Shown here: positions 16,606-28,040 of the stretch, piece by piece
Position numbering within the stretch: the stretch's first letter is position 1
Layout: each line of letters starts with the position of its first letter
Source: JBOGOC01 sp050747525
GTDB lineage: Bacteria; Acidobacteriota; Polarisedimenticolia; JACPZX01; DASXTC01
Assembly (NCBI GenBank): GCA_050747525.1
Contig: JBOGOC010000001.1
Coordinates: 38,746 to 102,745, forward strand
Length of the DNA: 64,000 bases
Direction of reading: 5' to 3'
Notes under the pieces: model-generated
Database searches by the model: none
What the model was told of the DNA's origin: nothing
What the model saw: only the letters and a program-made list of their open reading frames with translations
Position numbers and translations under genes: made by a program

Positions 16606-19257
16606 ATGCCACTCGCGACAGGAACCCGCCTCGGCCCCTACGAGATCCTCTCTCCGCTTGGCGCCGGCGGGATGGGCGAGGTCTACCGGGCCCGGGACAC
16701 GCGGCTCGATCGCACGGTGGCCCTCAAGGTGCTTGCCACGCATCTGTCCTCGAGCACCGAGAGCCGCCAGCGGTTCGAGCGCGAGGCGCGGGCTGTCTCC
16801 AGCCTCAGCCATCCCCACATCTGCACGCTGTACGACGTCGGCAATCAGGACGGCATCGACTATCTGGTGATGGAGTACCTGGAAGGAGAGACGCTCGACG
16901 CGCGCCTGCAGCGAGGGCCGCTGTCCACCTCCGAAATGCTCGCTTGCGCGACCGAAGTGGCCGACGCCCTGGACCGGGCCCACCGCCAGGGCATGGTCCA
17001 CCGCGACCTGAAGCCAGGCAACATCATGCTGACGAAAGCAGGAGCCAAGCTGCTCGATTTCGGCCTGGCCAGGACGCTCGAGACACGCGCCCCCTCTGCG
17101 TTGACCGCCTCACCCACCATGACCACGCCTCTCACCGCCGAGGGGATGATCGTGGGCACCTTCCAGTACATGGCCCCCGAGCAGCTCGAAGGCAAGGAGG
17201 CCGACGCGCGCAGCGACCTGTTCGCCTTCGGCGCGGTGATGTACGAGATGGCCACCGGTCAGCGGGCCTTCTCCGGGAAGACGCATGCCAGCCTGATAGC
17301 CTCGATCCTGAAGGAGGAGCCCCGGCCGCTCGCCGATCTCGCGCCTCTGGCCCCGCCCGCTTTGCAGAGGATCGTCTCGCAGTGCCTGGCCAAGGACCCC
17401 GATGATCGATGGCAGAGCGCCGGAGACCTCAAGCGTGAGCTGCGGTGGATCGCAAACAGCGGCTCGTCCGCCGCGGCGGTTTCCACGGCGGCTGCGGCCT
17501 CCTCCACCGCGCGCCGCGGCATGCCGCGATGGGCGCTCCTGACGGCGGCCGTCCTGCTGGGCGCGGCGCTCTTCGTTCTCGGTCATTCGATGCGCCCCTC
17601 GGAGCCAGTGCGCCTGCTTCATCTGGCGCTTCCCCTGCCGGAAGGCACCACCCTGGACAACCAGGACGCATCCCTGGCGCTCTCACCCGACGGCCGGACG
17701 CTCGCCTTCGTCGCCGCCGCCCCTTCGACCCGGCACCAGGTATGGACGCGCGCACTGGACGGCTCGGAGGCGCAGCCGCTCGCGGGGACGGACGGAGCCA
17801 GCTACCCCTTCTGGTCCCCGGACGGACGGTTCATCGGGTTCTTCGCGGAAGGGAAGCTCAGGAAGATCCCGGCGGGCGGCGGAACGATCCAGACGCTGTG
17901 CGAAGCCCCCGACGGCCGCGGAGCCAGCTGGAGCACCAAGGGGATCATCGTTTTCTCCCCCGCCCCGTTCTCGGGGCTTCAGCAGGTGTCCGCGGCCGGC
18001 GGCACCCCCTCCCCGCTCACGGAGCCCGAAGAGAAGGGAATGACCCACCGGCTGCCGCACTTCCTGCCCGACGGCGAGAGCCTGCTCTTCTTCATCGGGA
18101 ACACCCTGATCGAGAAGGCCAACGGCGTGTTCGCGGTCAACCTGAAGACCAAGGCCATCACGCGCGTGGCGCAGGAACTCAGCGGGGCCCAGATCGCTCC
18201 GCCCGGACACATCGCCTTCATCCGGGAAGGGAACCTCATGGTGCAGCCCTTCGATGTCGACCGCATCGCCGTCTCGGGCGAGGCCGTCCCGATCGCCGAA
18301 GGAGTGACCTACAACCTGAACCGCTGGACCGGGCAGTTCGCCTTCTCCTCGACCGGCTTGCTCGCCTTCCATTCGGACGGCCCGGGACAGCAGGCTCAGC
18401 TCACCTGGTTCGACCTGGACGGGAAGAAGCTGGCCACCGTCGGCGAGCCGGGCCCCCTCAGGGCCCTTTCCGTGTCTCCTGACGGAAAACGGGCGGCCGT
18501 GGTCGTGCCCGGCACGGCTTCGTCCGACCTGTGGCTCTACGACCTGGAGAGCGGTCTCGGATCGCGATTCACGTTCGCGGCCAACGGGACATTCTTCGAT
18601 GTTCCCCGCTGGTCGCCCGACAGCCGCCACATCGCCTACAGCAACGCCGCCATAGGAGAGATCCTCGTCAAGGCGGTCGACGGCAGCGCGCCCGAGCGCG
18701 TCGTGCTGAAGGGGGCGGTGGCCAACAGGGAGGCCGATGGCTGGTCACCGGACGGATCCCTGCTCGTGGTGCGCGTGCAGAGCGGAACCTCCTACGATGA
18801 ATGGATCGTCCCGATGGACGGACGCCAGGAGCCGCACGCCTTCATCGCCTCGCCGGCCAGCGACATCAGCGCCGGCTTCTCGCCGGACGGACGCTGGTTC
18901 TCCTATGTGTCCAACGAGTCAGGCCGCGGCGAGCTCTACGTGGTCCCCTACCCCGGCCCCGGCGGCAAGTGGCAGATCTCGAAGGACGGGGCCAGCTTCG
19001 CCGTATGGCTTGGCAGGGGACTGAGCCTTCTCTACCAGACCGAGGAAGGACGCCTCATGACCGTGGACCTGCAGGCGTCCGGACCGAACCTGCAGATCGG
19101 CCAGGCCCGACCCGCCTTCGGCGGCGCCGCGCTGCGCGCCAGCTGGGATATCGTCCCCGGCTCCAGCCGCATTCTGGCCGCCATGCCCGTCGGCCAGACC
19201 AGCACCCAGACCCTCGACCTGCTGGTCAACTGGCGCGAGGCTCTGGCGCAGCGCTGA
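16606..19257 (+). CDS. Transmembrane Ser/Thr protein kinase with PD40/TolB-like propeller
   Basis: 883-residue bacterial Hanks-type kinase fused to a sensor-like propeller. Kinase motifs are the glycine loop GAGGMGEVYRARD, Lys41 in VALKV, HRDLKPGNIM near residue 132, DFGLA near 151 and APEQ. The catalytic residues are all present. An Ala/Ser-rich linker leads to one transmembrane helix (LLTAAVLLGAALFVLGHSM, about 308-328). The outer part holds WD40-like PD40 repeats such as LALSPDGRTLAFV and PFWSPDGRFIGFF. The kinase should be cytoplasmic and the propeller extracytoplasmic. The ATG at 16606 starts the standard N-terminus. This architecture is especially common in Acidobacteriota. No cognate phosphatase or target is adjacent. 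Confidence 0.92.
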   Translation: MPLATGTRLGPYEILSPLGAGGMGEVYRARDTRLDRTVALKVLATHLSSSTESRQRFEREARAVSSLSHPHICTLYDVGNQDGIDYLVMEYLEGETLDARLQRGPLSTSEMLACATEVADALDRAHRQGMVHRDLKPGNIMLTKAGAKLLDFGLARTLETRAPSALTASPTMTTPLTAEGMIVGTFQYMAPEQLEGKEADARSDLFAFGAVMYEMATGQRAFSGKTHASLIASILKEEPRPLADLAPLAPPALQRIVSQCLAKDPDDRWQSAGDLKRELRWIANSGSSAAAVSTAAAASSTARRGMPRWALLTAAVLLGAALFVLGHSMRPSEPVRLLHLALPLPEGTTLDNQDASLALSPDGRTLAFVAAAPSTRHQVWTRALDGSEAQPLAGTDGASYPFWSPDGRFIGFFAEGKLRKIPAGGGTIQTLCEAPDGRGASWSTKGIIVFSPAPFSGLQQVSAAGGTPSPLTEPEEKGMTHRLPHFLPDGESLLFFIGNTLIEKANGVFAVNLKTKAITRVAQELSGAQIAPPGHIAFIREGNLMVQPFDVDRIAVSGEAVPIAEGVTYNLNRWTGQFAFSSTGLLAFHSDGPGQQAQLTWFDLDGKKLATVGEPGPLRALSVSPDGKRAAVVVPGTASSDLWLYDLESGLGSRFTFAANGTFFDVPRWSPDSRHIAYSNAAIGEILVKAVDGSAPERVVLKGAVANREADGWSPDGSLLVVRVQSGTSYDEWIVPMDGRQEPHAFIASPASDISAGFSPDGRWFSYVSNESGRGELYVVPYPGPGGKWQISKDGASFAVWLGRGLSLLYQTEEGRLMTVDLQASGPNLQIGQARPAFGGAALRASWDIVPGSSRILAAMPVGQTSTQTLDLLVNWREALAQR

Positions 19258-19272
19258 GCCGCGGTCCCGTGA

Positions 19273-19725
19273 CTAACGGCGCGGGAGAGGCTCCCAGACC
19301 CACTGCTCGGCGCGCTCCCTCCCTCCGGACGGTCCTTCCACGCGCGCATTGAGGCGTCCGGCTTCGTCCAGCCAATACAGGATCCGTTGCGGGAAGTCGT
19401 GCTTGAGGTTCTCGAACACGACGCGCCGGGCGGTCGACTCCTTGAGAGGAAAGTCGGTCGGCGCCTGGCCGCGCGGCATCGCGACGTAGACGATCCCGTC
19501 GGGACGAGCCTCGATGCGGAGGAACTCGAAGAAGGCCTTGCCGGACGGCAGGACGTCGCGGTGCATCCCCACCATCAGGCCGCCGCGCGGCGACGTCCAG
19601 TGCTCTTCCATCGCAACCCCTTCTTGCTCCGAGCCCCAGGCTCCCGCCATCCAGGACAGATCCTCCAGCGCGGGGGTACCCGCGGCGGACAGCACCAGCA
19701 ACAGCGTGGCAACCATCATGGCCAT
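19273..19725 (-). CDS. DUF6265-family exported protein
   Basis: About 150 residues with an N-terminal hydrophobic signal. The body DLSWMAGAWG...EEHWTSPRGGLMVGMHR matches the DUF6265 family, a small lipocalin-like beta fold found mostly as a secreted single domain. The function is unknown. AGGAGGGG lies only four bases before the ATG at 19725; the in-frame ATG codons at 19719 or 19716 have better spacing and may be the true start. It follows the AraC regulator by 22 bases and probably belongs to its operon. Confidence 0.75.
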   Translation of the reverse strand: MAMMVATLLLVLSAAGTPALEDLSWMAGAWGSEQEGVAMEEHWTSPRGGLMVGMHRDVLPSGKAFFEFLRIEARPDGIVYVAMPRGQAPTDFPLKESTARRVVFENLKHDFPQRILYWLDEAGRLNARVEGPSGGRERAEQWVWEPLPRR

Positions 19726-19747
19726 CTCCCCTCCTGTGAGACCGGAA

Positions 19748-20599
19748 TCATACCCGGGGTCCCGGGGAGTCCGTCTTGGACGAATGCGACATCAGGTCCG
19801 ACAGCGAGCGGGGTTGCCTGACGAAGGCCCGCGGAGGGACTCCCGCGAACTCCCTGAAGTCGCGGATCATGTGGGACTGGTCGAAGTAGCCGCACGACAG
19901 GGCGACGTCGACCCACGCGGGGGGCTCGCCCGCGGGCAGCGCGCGCACGGCCCCCACCGCCCGCCGGAAGCGGATGATGCGCGCGAAGGTGCGCGGCGAA
20001 AGCCCCACCTGCGCGGCGAACCGGCGCTCGAGCTGGCGGCGGCTGCGTCCCAGGGTCCGCGCGAGCTCGGCCAGGTCCACACGGCCGCAGGCCGCCTCGA
20101 TCTCCGCCACCGCCCACTCGATGCCGGCGTCGCGCCGGCGCGACGTGCCCAGCCGCCGCATCAACGAATGCTCGAGCAGGTCCACTCGGCCGTCGTCGCG
20201 CGGGGTGTCCTGCATGCGCGCCAGAAGTTCGTGCGCTTCCCCGCCCCACAGGGATTCCAGATCGATGGTCAGGCCGGCCAGCTCCGAGGCGGGCGCATCG
20301 AGCAGCGTCCGCCCCCCGGCGGGAGACAGCCGCACGCCCACCACGTCCACGACGCCCGATGGCTTCAGAGGAAGAGGGCCGCGGATCTGACCCGCCGCAA
20401 GGACCGGGGACTGAGGCTGCGGACCGGAAGGGCCGTCGAGCCGCAGGAAAGGATCTCCCAGATGAAAGATCAGCTCCGAACGGCCGTCCGGGAGCACCTG
20501 CTCGGAGTCACCGGCATCGCTCCCCGCTCCCTGGAGGATCCAGATCCGCTCCACGTGCGGGCGCAGTGAGGGATGCGGCGCGATCTCGGCGTAGCGCAC
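19748..20599 (-). CDS. AraC-family transcriptional regulator
   Basis: 283-residue regulator. The C-terminal region contains two helix-turn-helix units: VDLAELARTLGRSRRQLERR, and the second around VDVALSCGYFDQSHMIRDF with the conserved family signature. The N-terminal domain (HPSLRPHVERIWILQG) matches the DUF6597-type sensing domain common to this AraC branch. The ligand is unknown. It lies seven bases downstream of the SixA-type gene. Confidence 0.9.
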   Translation of the reverse strand: MRYAEIAPHPSLRPHVERIWILQGAGSDAGDSEQVLPDGRSELIFHLGDPFLRLDGPSGPQPQSPVLAAGQIRGPLPLKPSGVVDVVGVRLSPAGGRTLLDAPASELAGLTIDLESLWGGEAHELLARMQDTPRDDGRVDLLEHSLMRRLGTSRRRDAGIEWAVAEIEAACGRVDLAELARTLGRSRRQLERRFAAQVGLSPRTFARIIRFRRAVGAVRALPAGEPPAWVDVALSCGYFDQSHMIRDFREFAGVPPRAFVRQPRSLSDLMSHSSKTDSPGPRV

Positions 20600-20606
20600 G
20601 GCGCCG

Positions 20607-21101
20607 TCAGTCCACGGCGATGGCGGCCAGCAGGGCCGCCGGGACCAGCAGGCTCAACACTCCGGGGCGCCCTTCGATCAGATCGGCCCAGCCGGGAGTC
20701 TCCACACCGCACAGCGTCCCCTTGCCGAAGGGGACAGTGACGCGCGCCCCGATAGCCTCCATGGCCATGAGGCCCATGTCCGGCTGGTGCCCCACGACCA
20801 GCACCGACCCGCCCGCGTGCCGCGCGCCCAGCGCGGCCGCCAGCGGCTTGAGCCGCGCGCCCGGGCCCGCCTCCTGCAGGACGTGACAGACCCCCGGGCC
20901 GGGGCGGGTCGAGTCAGTCATGAGCGAGGCCGTCGCCAGAGCGCGGCGCAGGGGGCTGCAGTAGATGGCATCGAAGGTAACGCCCAGATGCGCCAACCCT
21001 CGCGATGCCCCGGTCATCAGCCGCACCCCTACGGCGGACAGGGGCGGGTCGTCGCCGGGGCCGTCGGCAGGGCCGTGACGCATCAGGTACAGGATGGCCA
21101 T
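20607..21101 (-). CDS. SixA-type phosphohistidine phosphatase / histidine phosphatase family
   Basis: 164-residue member of the histidine phosphatase superfamily. RHG at residues 8-10 holds the nucleophilic His, and VVGHQPDM contains the second catalytic His. YCSPLRRALATA carries a conserved Arg. Size and sequence fit SixA, which removes phosphate from phospho-His proteins; other small-molecule phosphatases of the family cannot be excluded. The ATG at 21101 starts exactly at the conserved AILYLMRHG strand; an in-frame ATG at 21146 adds an unlikely extension. The 172 bases between it and thiC hold nothing I recognise. Confidence 0.85.
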   Translation of the reverse strand: MAILYLMRHGPADGPGDDPPLSAVGVRLMTGASRGLAHLGVTFDAIYCSPLRRALATASLMTDSTRPGPGVCHVLQEAGPGARLKPLAAALGARHAGGSVLVVGHQPDMGLMAMEAIGARVTVPFGKGTLCGVETPGWADLIEGRPGVLSLLVPAALLAAIAVD

Positions 21102-21273
21102 GCGGGACCACAGGAGCGGGGTCTGGGCCATCGCCCGGCTCGCCAAGGAGGGGATCCGCCGGGCCGGCGGGTCTCGGCAAGCCGAATGCGATGACCCATT
21201 CCAGGAGCGGCAGGCCGCCGCCCGTTTGACACAAACAGATTGTAGAACGCCGCCATTCCCTTCGCCCGCCGGC

Positions 21274-22728
21274 TCAGCGTATGGCGGCCGTCTCGTTCAC
21301 GGCACGCGGCGCGTCCTGCGCGCTGAACGGATCGAGCGGCAGGGAGCCTCTCACCGTGCGCGACAGCTCGGTTCCCAGCGCCACGCTGTCGATCCCCTCC
21401 TCGCCCGAGATCGAGTCCAGATCTCGCGCATCGAGCTGCTCCACGCGGTACTCGCTCTGCATGGAGCAGAAGCGCGGGCCGCACATGGAGCAGAACTCGG
21501 CCGACTTGAAGTACTCCCCCGGCAGGGTCTGGTCGTGCATGGACCGGGCCCGCTCGGGGTCGAGGCTCAGCTCGAACTGGCGGTTCCAGTCGAACGCGAA
21601 GCGCGCGCGCGACAGCGCGTCGTCCCGGTCTCGCGCGCCGGGGCGGCCGCGCGCGATGTCGGAGGCGTGCGCCGCGATCTTGTAGGCGATCACCCCCTGC
21701 CTCACGTCCTCGGGGTCGGGAAGGCCCAGGTGCTCCTTGGGCGTGACGTAGCACAGCAGCGCGGCGCCGGCCCATCCGGCCATGGTCGCCCCGATGGCCG
21801 AGGTGATGTGGTCGTACCCCGGCGCGATGTCGGTGACCAGCGGCCCCAGGACGTAGAACGGCGCTTCACCGCAGATCTCCTGCTGCCGGGCCACGTTCAT
21901 GGCGATCTGGTTGAGCGGCACGTGGCCGGGGCCTTCGATCATGACCTGCACATCCTTCGCCCAGGCGCGCCGCGTGAGATCTCCCAGGGTGTACAGCTCG
22001 GCGAACTGGGCGGCGTCCGACGCATCGTGCGTGCACCCGGGGCGCAGCCCGTCACCGGCGCTGATGGTCACGTCGTGCCGGCGGCAGATGTCCAGGATGT
22101 GGTCCCAGTGCGTGTAGAGCGGGTTCTCGCGGCGGTGGTACATCATCCAGTGCGCCAGCAGCGAGCCGCCCCGGCTCACGATGCCCGTGATCCGCCCGCG
22201 CACCAGGGGCAGGTGGCGCAGCAGCAGCCCCGCGTGCAGGGTCATGTAGTCGACCCCCTGGCGCGCCTGATGCTCGATGACGCCAATGAGATCGTCGGCC
22301 GTCATGTCCTCCACCTTCCGCTTGTCGGCCACCGCCTGGTAGATGGGGACGGTTCCCACCGGCACGGGGCTCGCATCGAGCACCGCCTGGCGGATGCGGT
22401 CGATGTCGCCGCCGGTGGAGAGGTCCATCACCGTGTCGGCGCCGTAGCGGACGGCCATGCGGAGCTTCTCCAGCTCCCCTTCCACGTCGGACGTGACCGC
22501 GGAGTTGCCGATGTTCGCGTTGATCTTGCAGGTGGCCGCGAGGCCGATGCCCATCGGCTCGAGGCACGCGTGGTGGACGTTGGCCGGGATGATCATGCGG
22601 CCGCGCGCCACTTCGGACCGGACGGTCTCCGGCTCGAGCTTCTCGGTGCGGGCCACGCGTTCCATCGCCGGCGTGATGGTCCCCCGACGAGCGTGGTGCA
22701 TCTGTGTGACGACTGGTTCCGAGCTCAT
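21274..22728 (-). CDS. thiC: Phosphomethylpyrimidine synthase
   Basis: ThiC rearranges aminoimidazole ribotide into the HMP-phosphate moiety of thiamine, using a radical SAM mechanism. The 484-residue length fits the short ThiC form. Recognisable blocks include NANIGNS, GADTVMDLSTGG, YDHITSAIGA, GAALLCYVTPKEHLGLP and the C-terminal iron-sulfur cysteine motif CSMCGPRFCSM. No TPP riboswitch is visible. The gene starts 13 bases after the end of the fused radical SAM gene, so any thiamine control would act far upstream or not at all. No other thiamine gene is in the window. Confidence 0.96.
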   Translation of the reverse strand: MSSEPVVTQMHHARRGTITPAMERVARTEKLEPETVRSEVARGRMIIPANVHHACLEPMGIGLAATCKINANIGNSAVTSDVEGELEKLRMAVRYGADTVMDLSTGGDIDRIRQAVLDASPVPVGTVPIYQAVADKRKVEDMTADDLIGVIEHQARQGVDYMTLHAGLLLRHLPLVRGRITGIVSRGGSLLAHWMMYHRRENPLYTHWDHILDICRRHDVTISAGDGLRPGCTHDASDAAQFAELYTLGDLTRRAWAKDVQVMIEGPGHVPLNQIAMNVARQQEICGEAPFYVLGPLVTDIAPGYDHITSAIGATMAGWAGAALLCYVTPKEHLGLPDPEDVRQGVIAYKIAAHASDIARGRPGARDRDDALSRARFAFDWNRQFELSLDPERARSMHDQTLPGEYFKSAEFCSMCGPRFCSMQSEYRVEQLDARDLDSISGEEGIDSVALGTELSRTVRGSLPLDPFSAQDAPRAVNETAAIR

Positions 22729-22741
22729 GAAGATGATCCCC

Positions 22742-25420
22742 TCAGTGATTCGATGACAACGTGGGCCCGGCGACGGCAGGGTGCGGAGGCGGCGTGAAGT
22801 GCAGCCGCTCGCGCACGAAGGAAGCCCCCTCGCAGGGGCGGCCCAGGATGCCGCGCACGACCTCGTCCGGCTTGACGGATCCCTCGGCCGGGCTCATGAA
22901 GATGGGAAACCGCAGCATGACCTCGGGCGCCTCCAGCAGGCTCACGTCGCCCACCAGGCGCTTGAGGTCCAGGCTCACGGAGCGTTCCTTGCGGACCTTG
23001 TCGATGAACACTTCGGAGGCGCCGTTGAACGCCTCCACCTTCTCACGCACGTCGGCCGGCGTCTCTCCCGGCAATCGCGCCAGGTACGTGGCCGCGCCGA
23101 TGGCCGCGCCCAGGGCCGGCGCCTCGCCGGCCAGCGGAACGATGCGCAGAAACGACAGCCCTTCGGGCAGAGAGGCGTTGAGCGCCTCCAGCGCCCCGCC
23201 CGGCAGGGGCGCCCCCAACATCAAGTCCATGAACTCCTCCTCGCTCTCGATCCCCACGGCCAGCGCCGGAGAGAACACCAGCAGCGGCCGCGGATTGAAT
23301 CCCTGCGAGTAGCGCAGCGAGATCCCGGCGCGCCGCAGCGCGCGCTCCATGGCCCGCAGCAGATCCAGGTGCGAGAGGAACTTGGAGCGCCCCATCTTGC
23401 GGAAGGTGCCGCGATGGCGGAAGGCCGGCCCGTCGGGAGGCGGCGGGGCCAGAGGCCTCCGCCTGGTGGAGAGCTGGAGCAGCGTCTGGTACCCCTCCAC
23501 CCGCTCCTTCTTGATGTGGTCCAGGTCGCAGGCGCACCCGCAGTCGTAGCAGATGAGCTTGTCTTCCATCCGGGGCGGCAGGTTGTGGCGCTTGAAGGGC
23601 TTCTCGCACGCCGGCGACAGCAGGCCCTTCTTGGCCCGGACGTACTCGCGCAGAAGGAAGGCCTTCTCCACCAGGCAGTCGATGTGGTCCCACGGCAGGT
23701 TCGACTCCACCGGGATGTCACCCAGGTAGATGGCCGGGTCCACGCCGGCTTCCGAGAACGATTCCATCCAGAGATCATGGCGGAAGTACTCGGTCCAGCC
23801 GTCGAAGCGGCATCCCTTGGCGTAGGCGATCTCGATGGCCCGCGCCACCCGCCGGTCGCCGCGCGACATGATCCCTTCCAGGACCGAAGTCTCCACGTCG
23901 TGCCGCTTGAACTTGATCCCACGGCGCGCCACGCGATCCTGGATGAACCGCTGCTTGGCGTACAGCGTGTCGAGCGACTCCATGGCCATCCACTGGAAGG
24001 GGGCGAACGGCTTGGGGATGTGCGACGAGGCCGACAGGTTGATGCGCGGCTGCAGCCGGCCATTGCCCGCGCGGCGCAGCTCGGCCTTCTGGATGTCGTA
24101 GATGGCGTGCGCGAGGTCCACGATGGCCTGCAGGTCGTCGTCGGTCTCGCCGATGACGCCGATCATCATGTAGAGCTTGATCAGATCCCACCCCTGACGC
24201 GAGGCGTTGCGGGCGGCGGTGAGGATGTGCTCCTCGGTGATCCCCTTGTTCAGCACGTCGCGCATGCGCTGGCTGCCGGCTTCGGGGGCGATGGTGAAGC
24301 CGGTCTTCTTCACGCGGCCGATCTGTCCCGCCAGGTGCTCGGTCAGGCCGTAGGGGCGCAGCGACGACACCGACACCCCCACGCGGGCGTCGGCCACGCG
24401 GTCCATCACCTTCTCCACCAGCGACGGGAAGCAGGAGTAGTCCGCCGGAGAGAGCGAAGTGATGGAGACTTCGTCGTAGCCGGTCTTCTCCAGGCCCGAG
24501 AGCGCCGATTCCAGGATCGACTCGGGGGTGCGCTCCCTCACCGGACGGTAGATGATTCCCGCCTGGCAGAAGCGGCACCCTTCCGTGCAGCCGCGGGCGA
24601 TCTCGATGGAGACGCGGTCGTGCACGATCTCGGAGTGCGGCACGATGGTGGCCGACGGAAACGGGAACCTGTTGATGTCGTCCAGCACCGCGCGCTTCAC
24701 CGGGAAGGGCGGGCTCCAGCCGAGATCCTCGCGCGGCACCGTGTACTCCAGGCCGCTGCGATCGTCCCGCCGGGTGGTGTAGAAGGCGGGCACGTAGGTG
24801 CCTGGAACTTCTGTGAGCGACCTCAGGATGGCGGCCTTGCGTTCGCGCGGATCCAGGCCCGAGGCCCGAAGCTCCGCGCGGCGCCGCACGTACAGCTCGG
24901 CCAGCTGCGGGAAGCACTCCTCGCCGTCGCCGATGTGGAACGCGTCGAAGAAGGGCGCGATCGGCTCGGGGCTGAAGGCGACCGGGCCTCCGCCCACGAT
25001 CAGGGGCCAGCTATCGTCGCGATCTTCCGCCCGGAACGGAATCCCGGCCAGATCGAGCATCGCCAGTATGTTCGTGTAGCACATCTCGAACTGGAGGGTG
25101 AATCCCACCACGTCGAACGCGGTCAGCGGCGAGCGGCTCTCCAGCGTGAACAGCGGCAGGCCTGCGGCGCGCAGCTCCTTCTCCAGATCGGGCCACGGCG
25201 AGAAGACGCGCTCCATCAGCATGTCGGGGCGCCGGTTGAACAGGTCGTACAGGATGCGCAGCCCCAGGTGCGACATGCCGATCTCGTACGTGTCCGGGAA
25301 CGCCAGGACGACCCTGGCCCGGACCGAGGCGTGGTCCTTGACCACCGAGTTGTACTCGCCCCCCAGGTAACGGGCGGGTTTCTCCACACGCTTGAGGATG
25401 TCGTCGAGATGAACGGGCAT
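22742..25420 (-). CDS. Fused B12-binding-type radical SAM protein (TIGR03960) with DUF2344 domain
   Basis: 892-residue fusion. Residues about 1-190 have the B12-binding-like N-domain of the TIGR03960 family (DTYEIGMSHLGLRILYDLFN). The radical SAM cluster is CTEGCRFCQAG near residue 280, CxxxCxxC. The C-terminal 200 residues are the TIGR03936/DUF2344 domain, marked by FRKMGRSKFLSHLDLLRAME and SQGFNPRP. In many genomes the two parts are adjacent genes, often near RNase E/G; here they are one chain. The reaction is unknown, and links to RNA modification are speculation. It opens the thiC transcript. Confidence 0.9.
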   Translation of the reverse strand: MPVHLDDILKRVEKPARYLGGEYNSVVKDHASVRARVVLAFPDTYEIGMSHLGLRILYDLFNRRPDMLMERVFSPWPDLEKELRAAGLPLFTLESRSPLTAFDVVGFTLQFEMCYTNILAMLDLAGIPFRAEDRDDSWPLIVGGGPVAFSPEPIAPFFDAFHIGDGEECFPQLAELYVRRRAELRASGLDPRERKAAILRSLTEVPGTYVPAFYTTRRDDRSGLEYTVPREDLGWSPPFPVKRAVLDDINRFPFPSATIVPHSEIVHDRVSIEIARGCTEGCRFCQAGIIYRPVRERTPESILESALSGLEKTGYDEVSITSLSPADYSCFPSLVEKVMDRVADARVGVSVSSLRPYGLTEHLAGQIGRVKKTGFTIAPEAGSQRMRDVLNKGITEEHILTAARNASRQGWDLIKLYMMIGVIGETDDDLQAIVDLAHAIYDIQKAELRRAGNGRLQPRINLSASSHIPKPFAPFQWMAMESLDTLYAKQRFIQDRVARRGIKFKRHDVETSVLEGIMSRGDRRVARAIEIAYAKGCRFDGWTEYFRHDLWMESFSEAGVDPAIYLGDIPVESNLPWDHIDCLVEKAFLLREYVRAKKGLLSPACEKPFKRHNLPPRMEDKLICYDCGCACDLDHIKKERVEGYQTLLQLSTRRRPLAPPPPDGPAFRHRGTFRKMGRSKFLSHLDLLRAMERALRRAGISLRYSQGFNPRPLLVFSPALAVGIESEEEFMDLMLGAPLPGGALEALNASLPEGLSFLRIVPLAGEAPALGAAIGAATYLARLPGETPADVREKVEAFNGASEVFIDKVRKERSVSLDLKRLVGDVSLLEAPEVMLRFPIFMSPAEGSVKPDEVVRGILGRPCEGASFVRERLHFTPPPHPAVAGPTLSSNH

Positions 25421-25533
25421 GACGCGGCATTATATCCCACGACCCGTGGGGGGCAGTGGCCCGGATGCGCGTGTTGCATGGGCATTTACGGCCTGTGAGG
25501 AAAACCGCTCAATCATGTGAAATTCTCTTGCCG

Positions 25534-25558
25534 ATTCCTGACTGATTTAGTAAGGTAC
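25534..25558 (+). promoter_or_regulatory. IscR type-1-like operator upstream of the Rrf2 gene
   Basis: The 25-base segment from 25534 contains the dyad CCTnACT...AGTnAGG. By hand alignment it matches 22 of 25 positions of the E. coli IscR type-1 consensus (ATASYYGACT followed by RWWWYAGTCRRSTAT), with mismatches only at positions 3, 19 and 25. A possible -35 TTGCCG (25529-25534) and -10 TAAGGT (25551-25556) overlap it, so a bound regulator would block transcription. It ends 51 bases before the Rrf2 start codon, which suggests autoregulation. Confidence 0.7.
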
Positions 25559-25609
25559 GCGCGATCTGGCCCCGTGGGTGAAGGGCAGGGACTGCCGGAG
25601 AGAGCTGCA

Positions 25610-26038
25610 ATGAAGATCAGCCGCCGCGGTGAATACGGGTTGACGGCGATCCTCTATCTGGCATCCCAGCCTTCGGGCAAGTTGAGCGTGAGCGAGGAGA
25701 TCGCGGGCGAATGCAACATCCCGCGAAATTTCCTGGCCCAGATCCTGGCCAGGCTCCGACGCAAGGGAATCCTGGGATCGGTCCGTGGCAAGCGGGGCGG
25801 CTACTACCTCAAGGCGGAGCCGGCCGGCCTGTCGCTGGCCGACGTGCTGGAGGCGCTCGAAGGCCCCATCACGTTGATTCGCTCGATCAAGGAGGACGAC
25901 GGCAAGGAGGCCGACTTTCTGAACACTCGGGTGAGAGGGTTTTTCTCCAGCCTGCAGGTGCGAGGGTATGCCTTGCTGAAATCGATGAAGATTTCCGACG
26001 TCGTGGCCGCTCCCGGCCGTGACGGAGATGGCACCTAA
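25610..26038 (+). CDS. Rrf2-family transcriptional regulator without the Fe-S cysteines
   Basis: 142-residue Rrf2 protein. The N-terminal winged helix is typical: KISRRGEYGLTAILYLA at the start, then IPRNFLAQILARLRRKGIL and SVRGKRGGYYL as recognition helix and wing. The three cysteines that bind the cluster in IscR (spacing C-x5-C-x7-C) are absent; the only Cys is in GECNIP in the DNA-binding part. It may therefore be constitutively in the apo state or sense something else. GGAGAGAGCTGCA precedes the ATG at 25610. It lies 81 bases upstream of the Tes-like radical SAM gene on the same strand and downstream of the 25534-25558 site. Confidence 0.88.
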   Translation: MKISRRGEYGLTAILYLASQPSGKLSVSEEIAGECNIPRNFLAQILARLRRKGILGSVRGKRGGYYLKAEPAGLSLADVLEALEGPITLIRSIKEDDGKEADFLNTRVRGFFSSLQVRGYALLKSMKISDVVAAPGRDGDGT

Positions 26039-26119
26039 CCGGGACGACCCGTCCGGCACCTCGATCCCCGCATCCCTGACGAAAAACGGGCGTCATCAGC
26101 GCCAAGGAGGTCCTGACGC

Positions 26120-28033
<1,914 letters not shown>

Positions 28034-28040
28034 CCCCAAG

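Noticed and set aside
22729..22741. TPP riboswitch before thiC
   Set aside because: Only 13 bases separate thiC from the upstream gene, and no TPP-aptamer-like sequence is seen before that gene.
22781..25498. 905-residue open frame on the + strand opposite the fused radical SAM gene
   Set aside because: It is composed of repeated His/Arg/Gly/Gln-rich text typical of the antisense frame of a GC-rich gene, and the minus strand encodes a clear enzyme.
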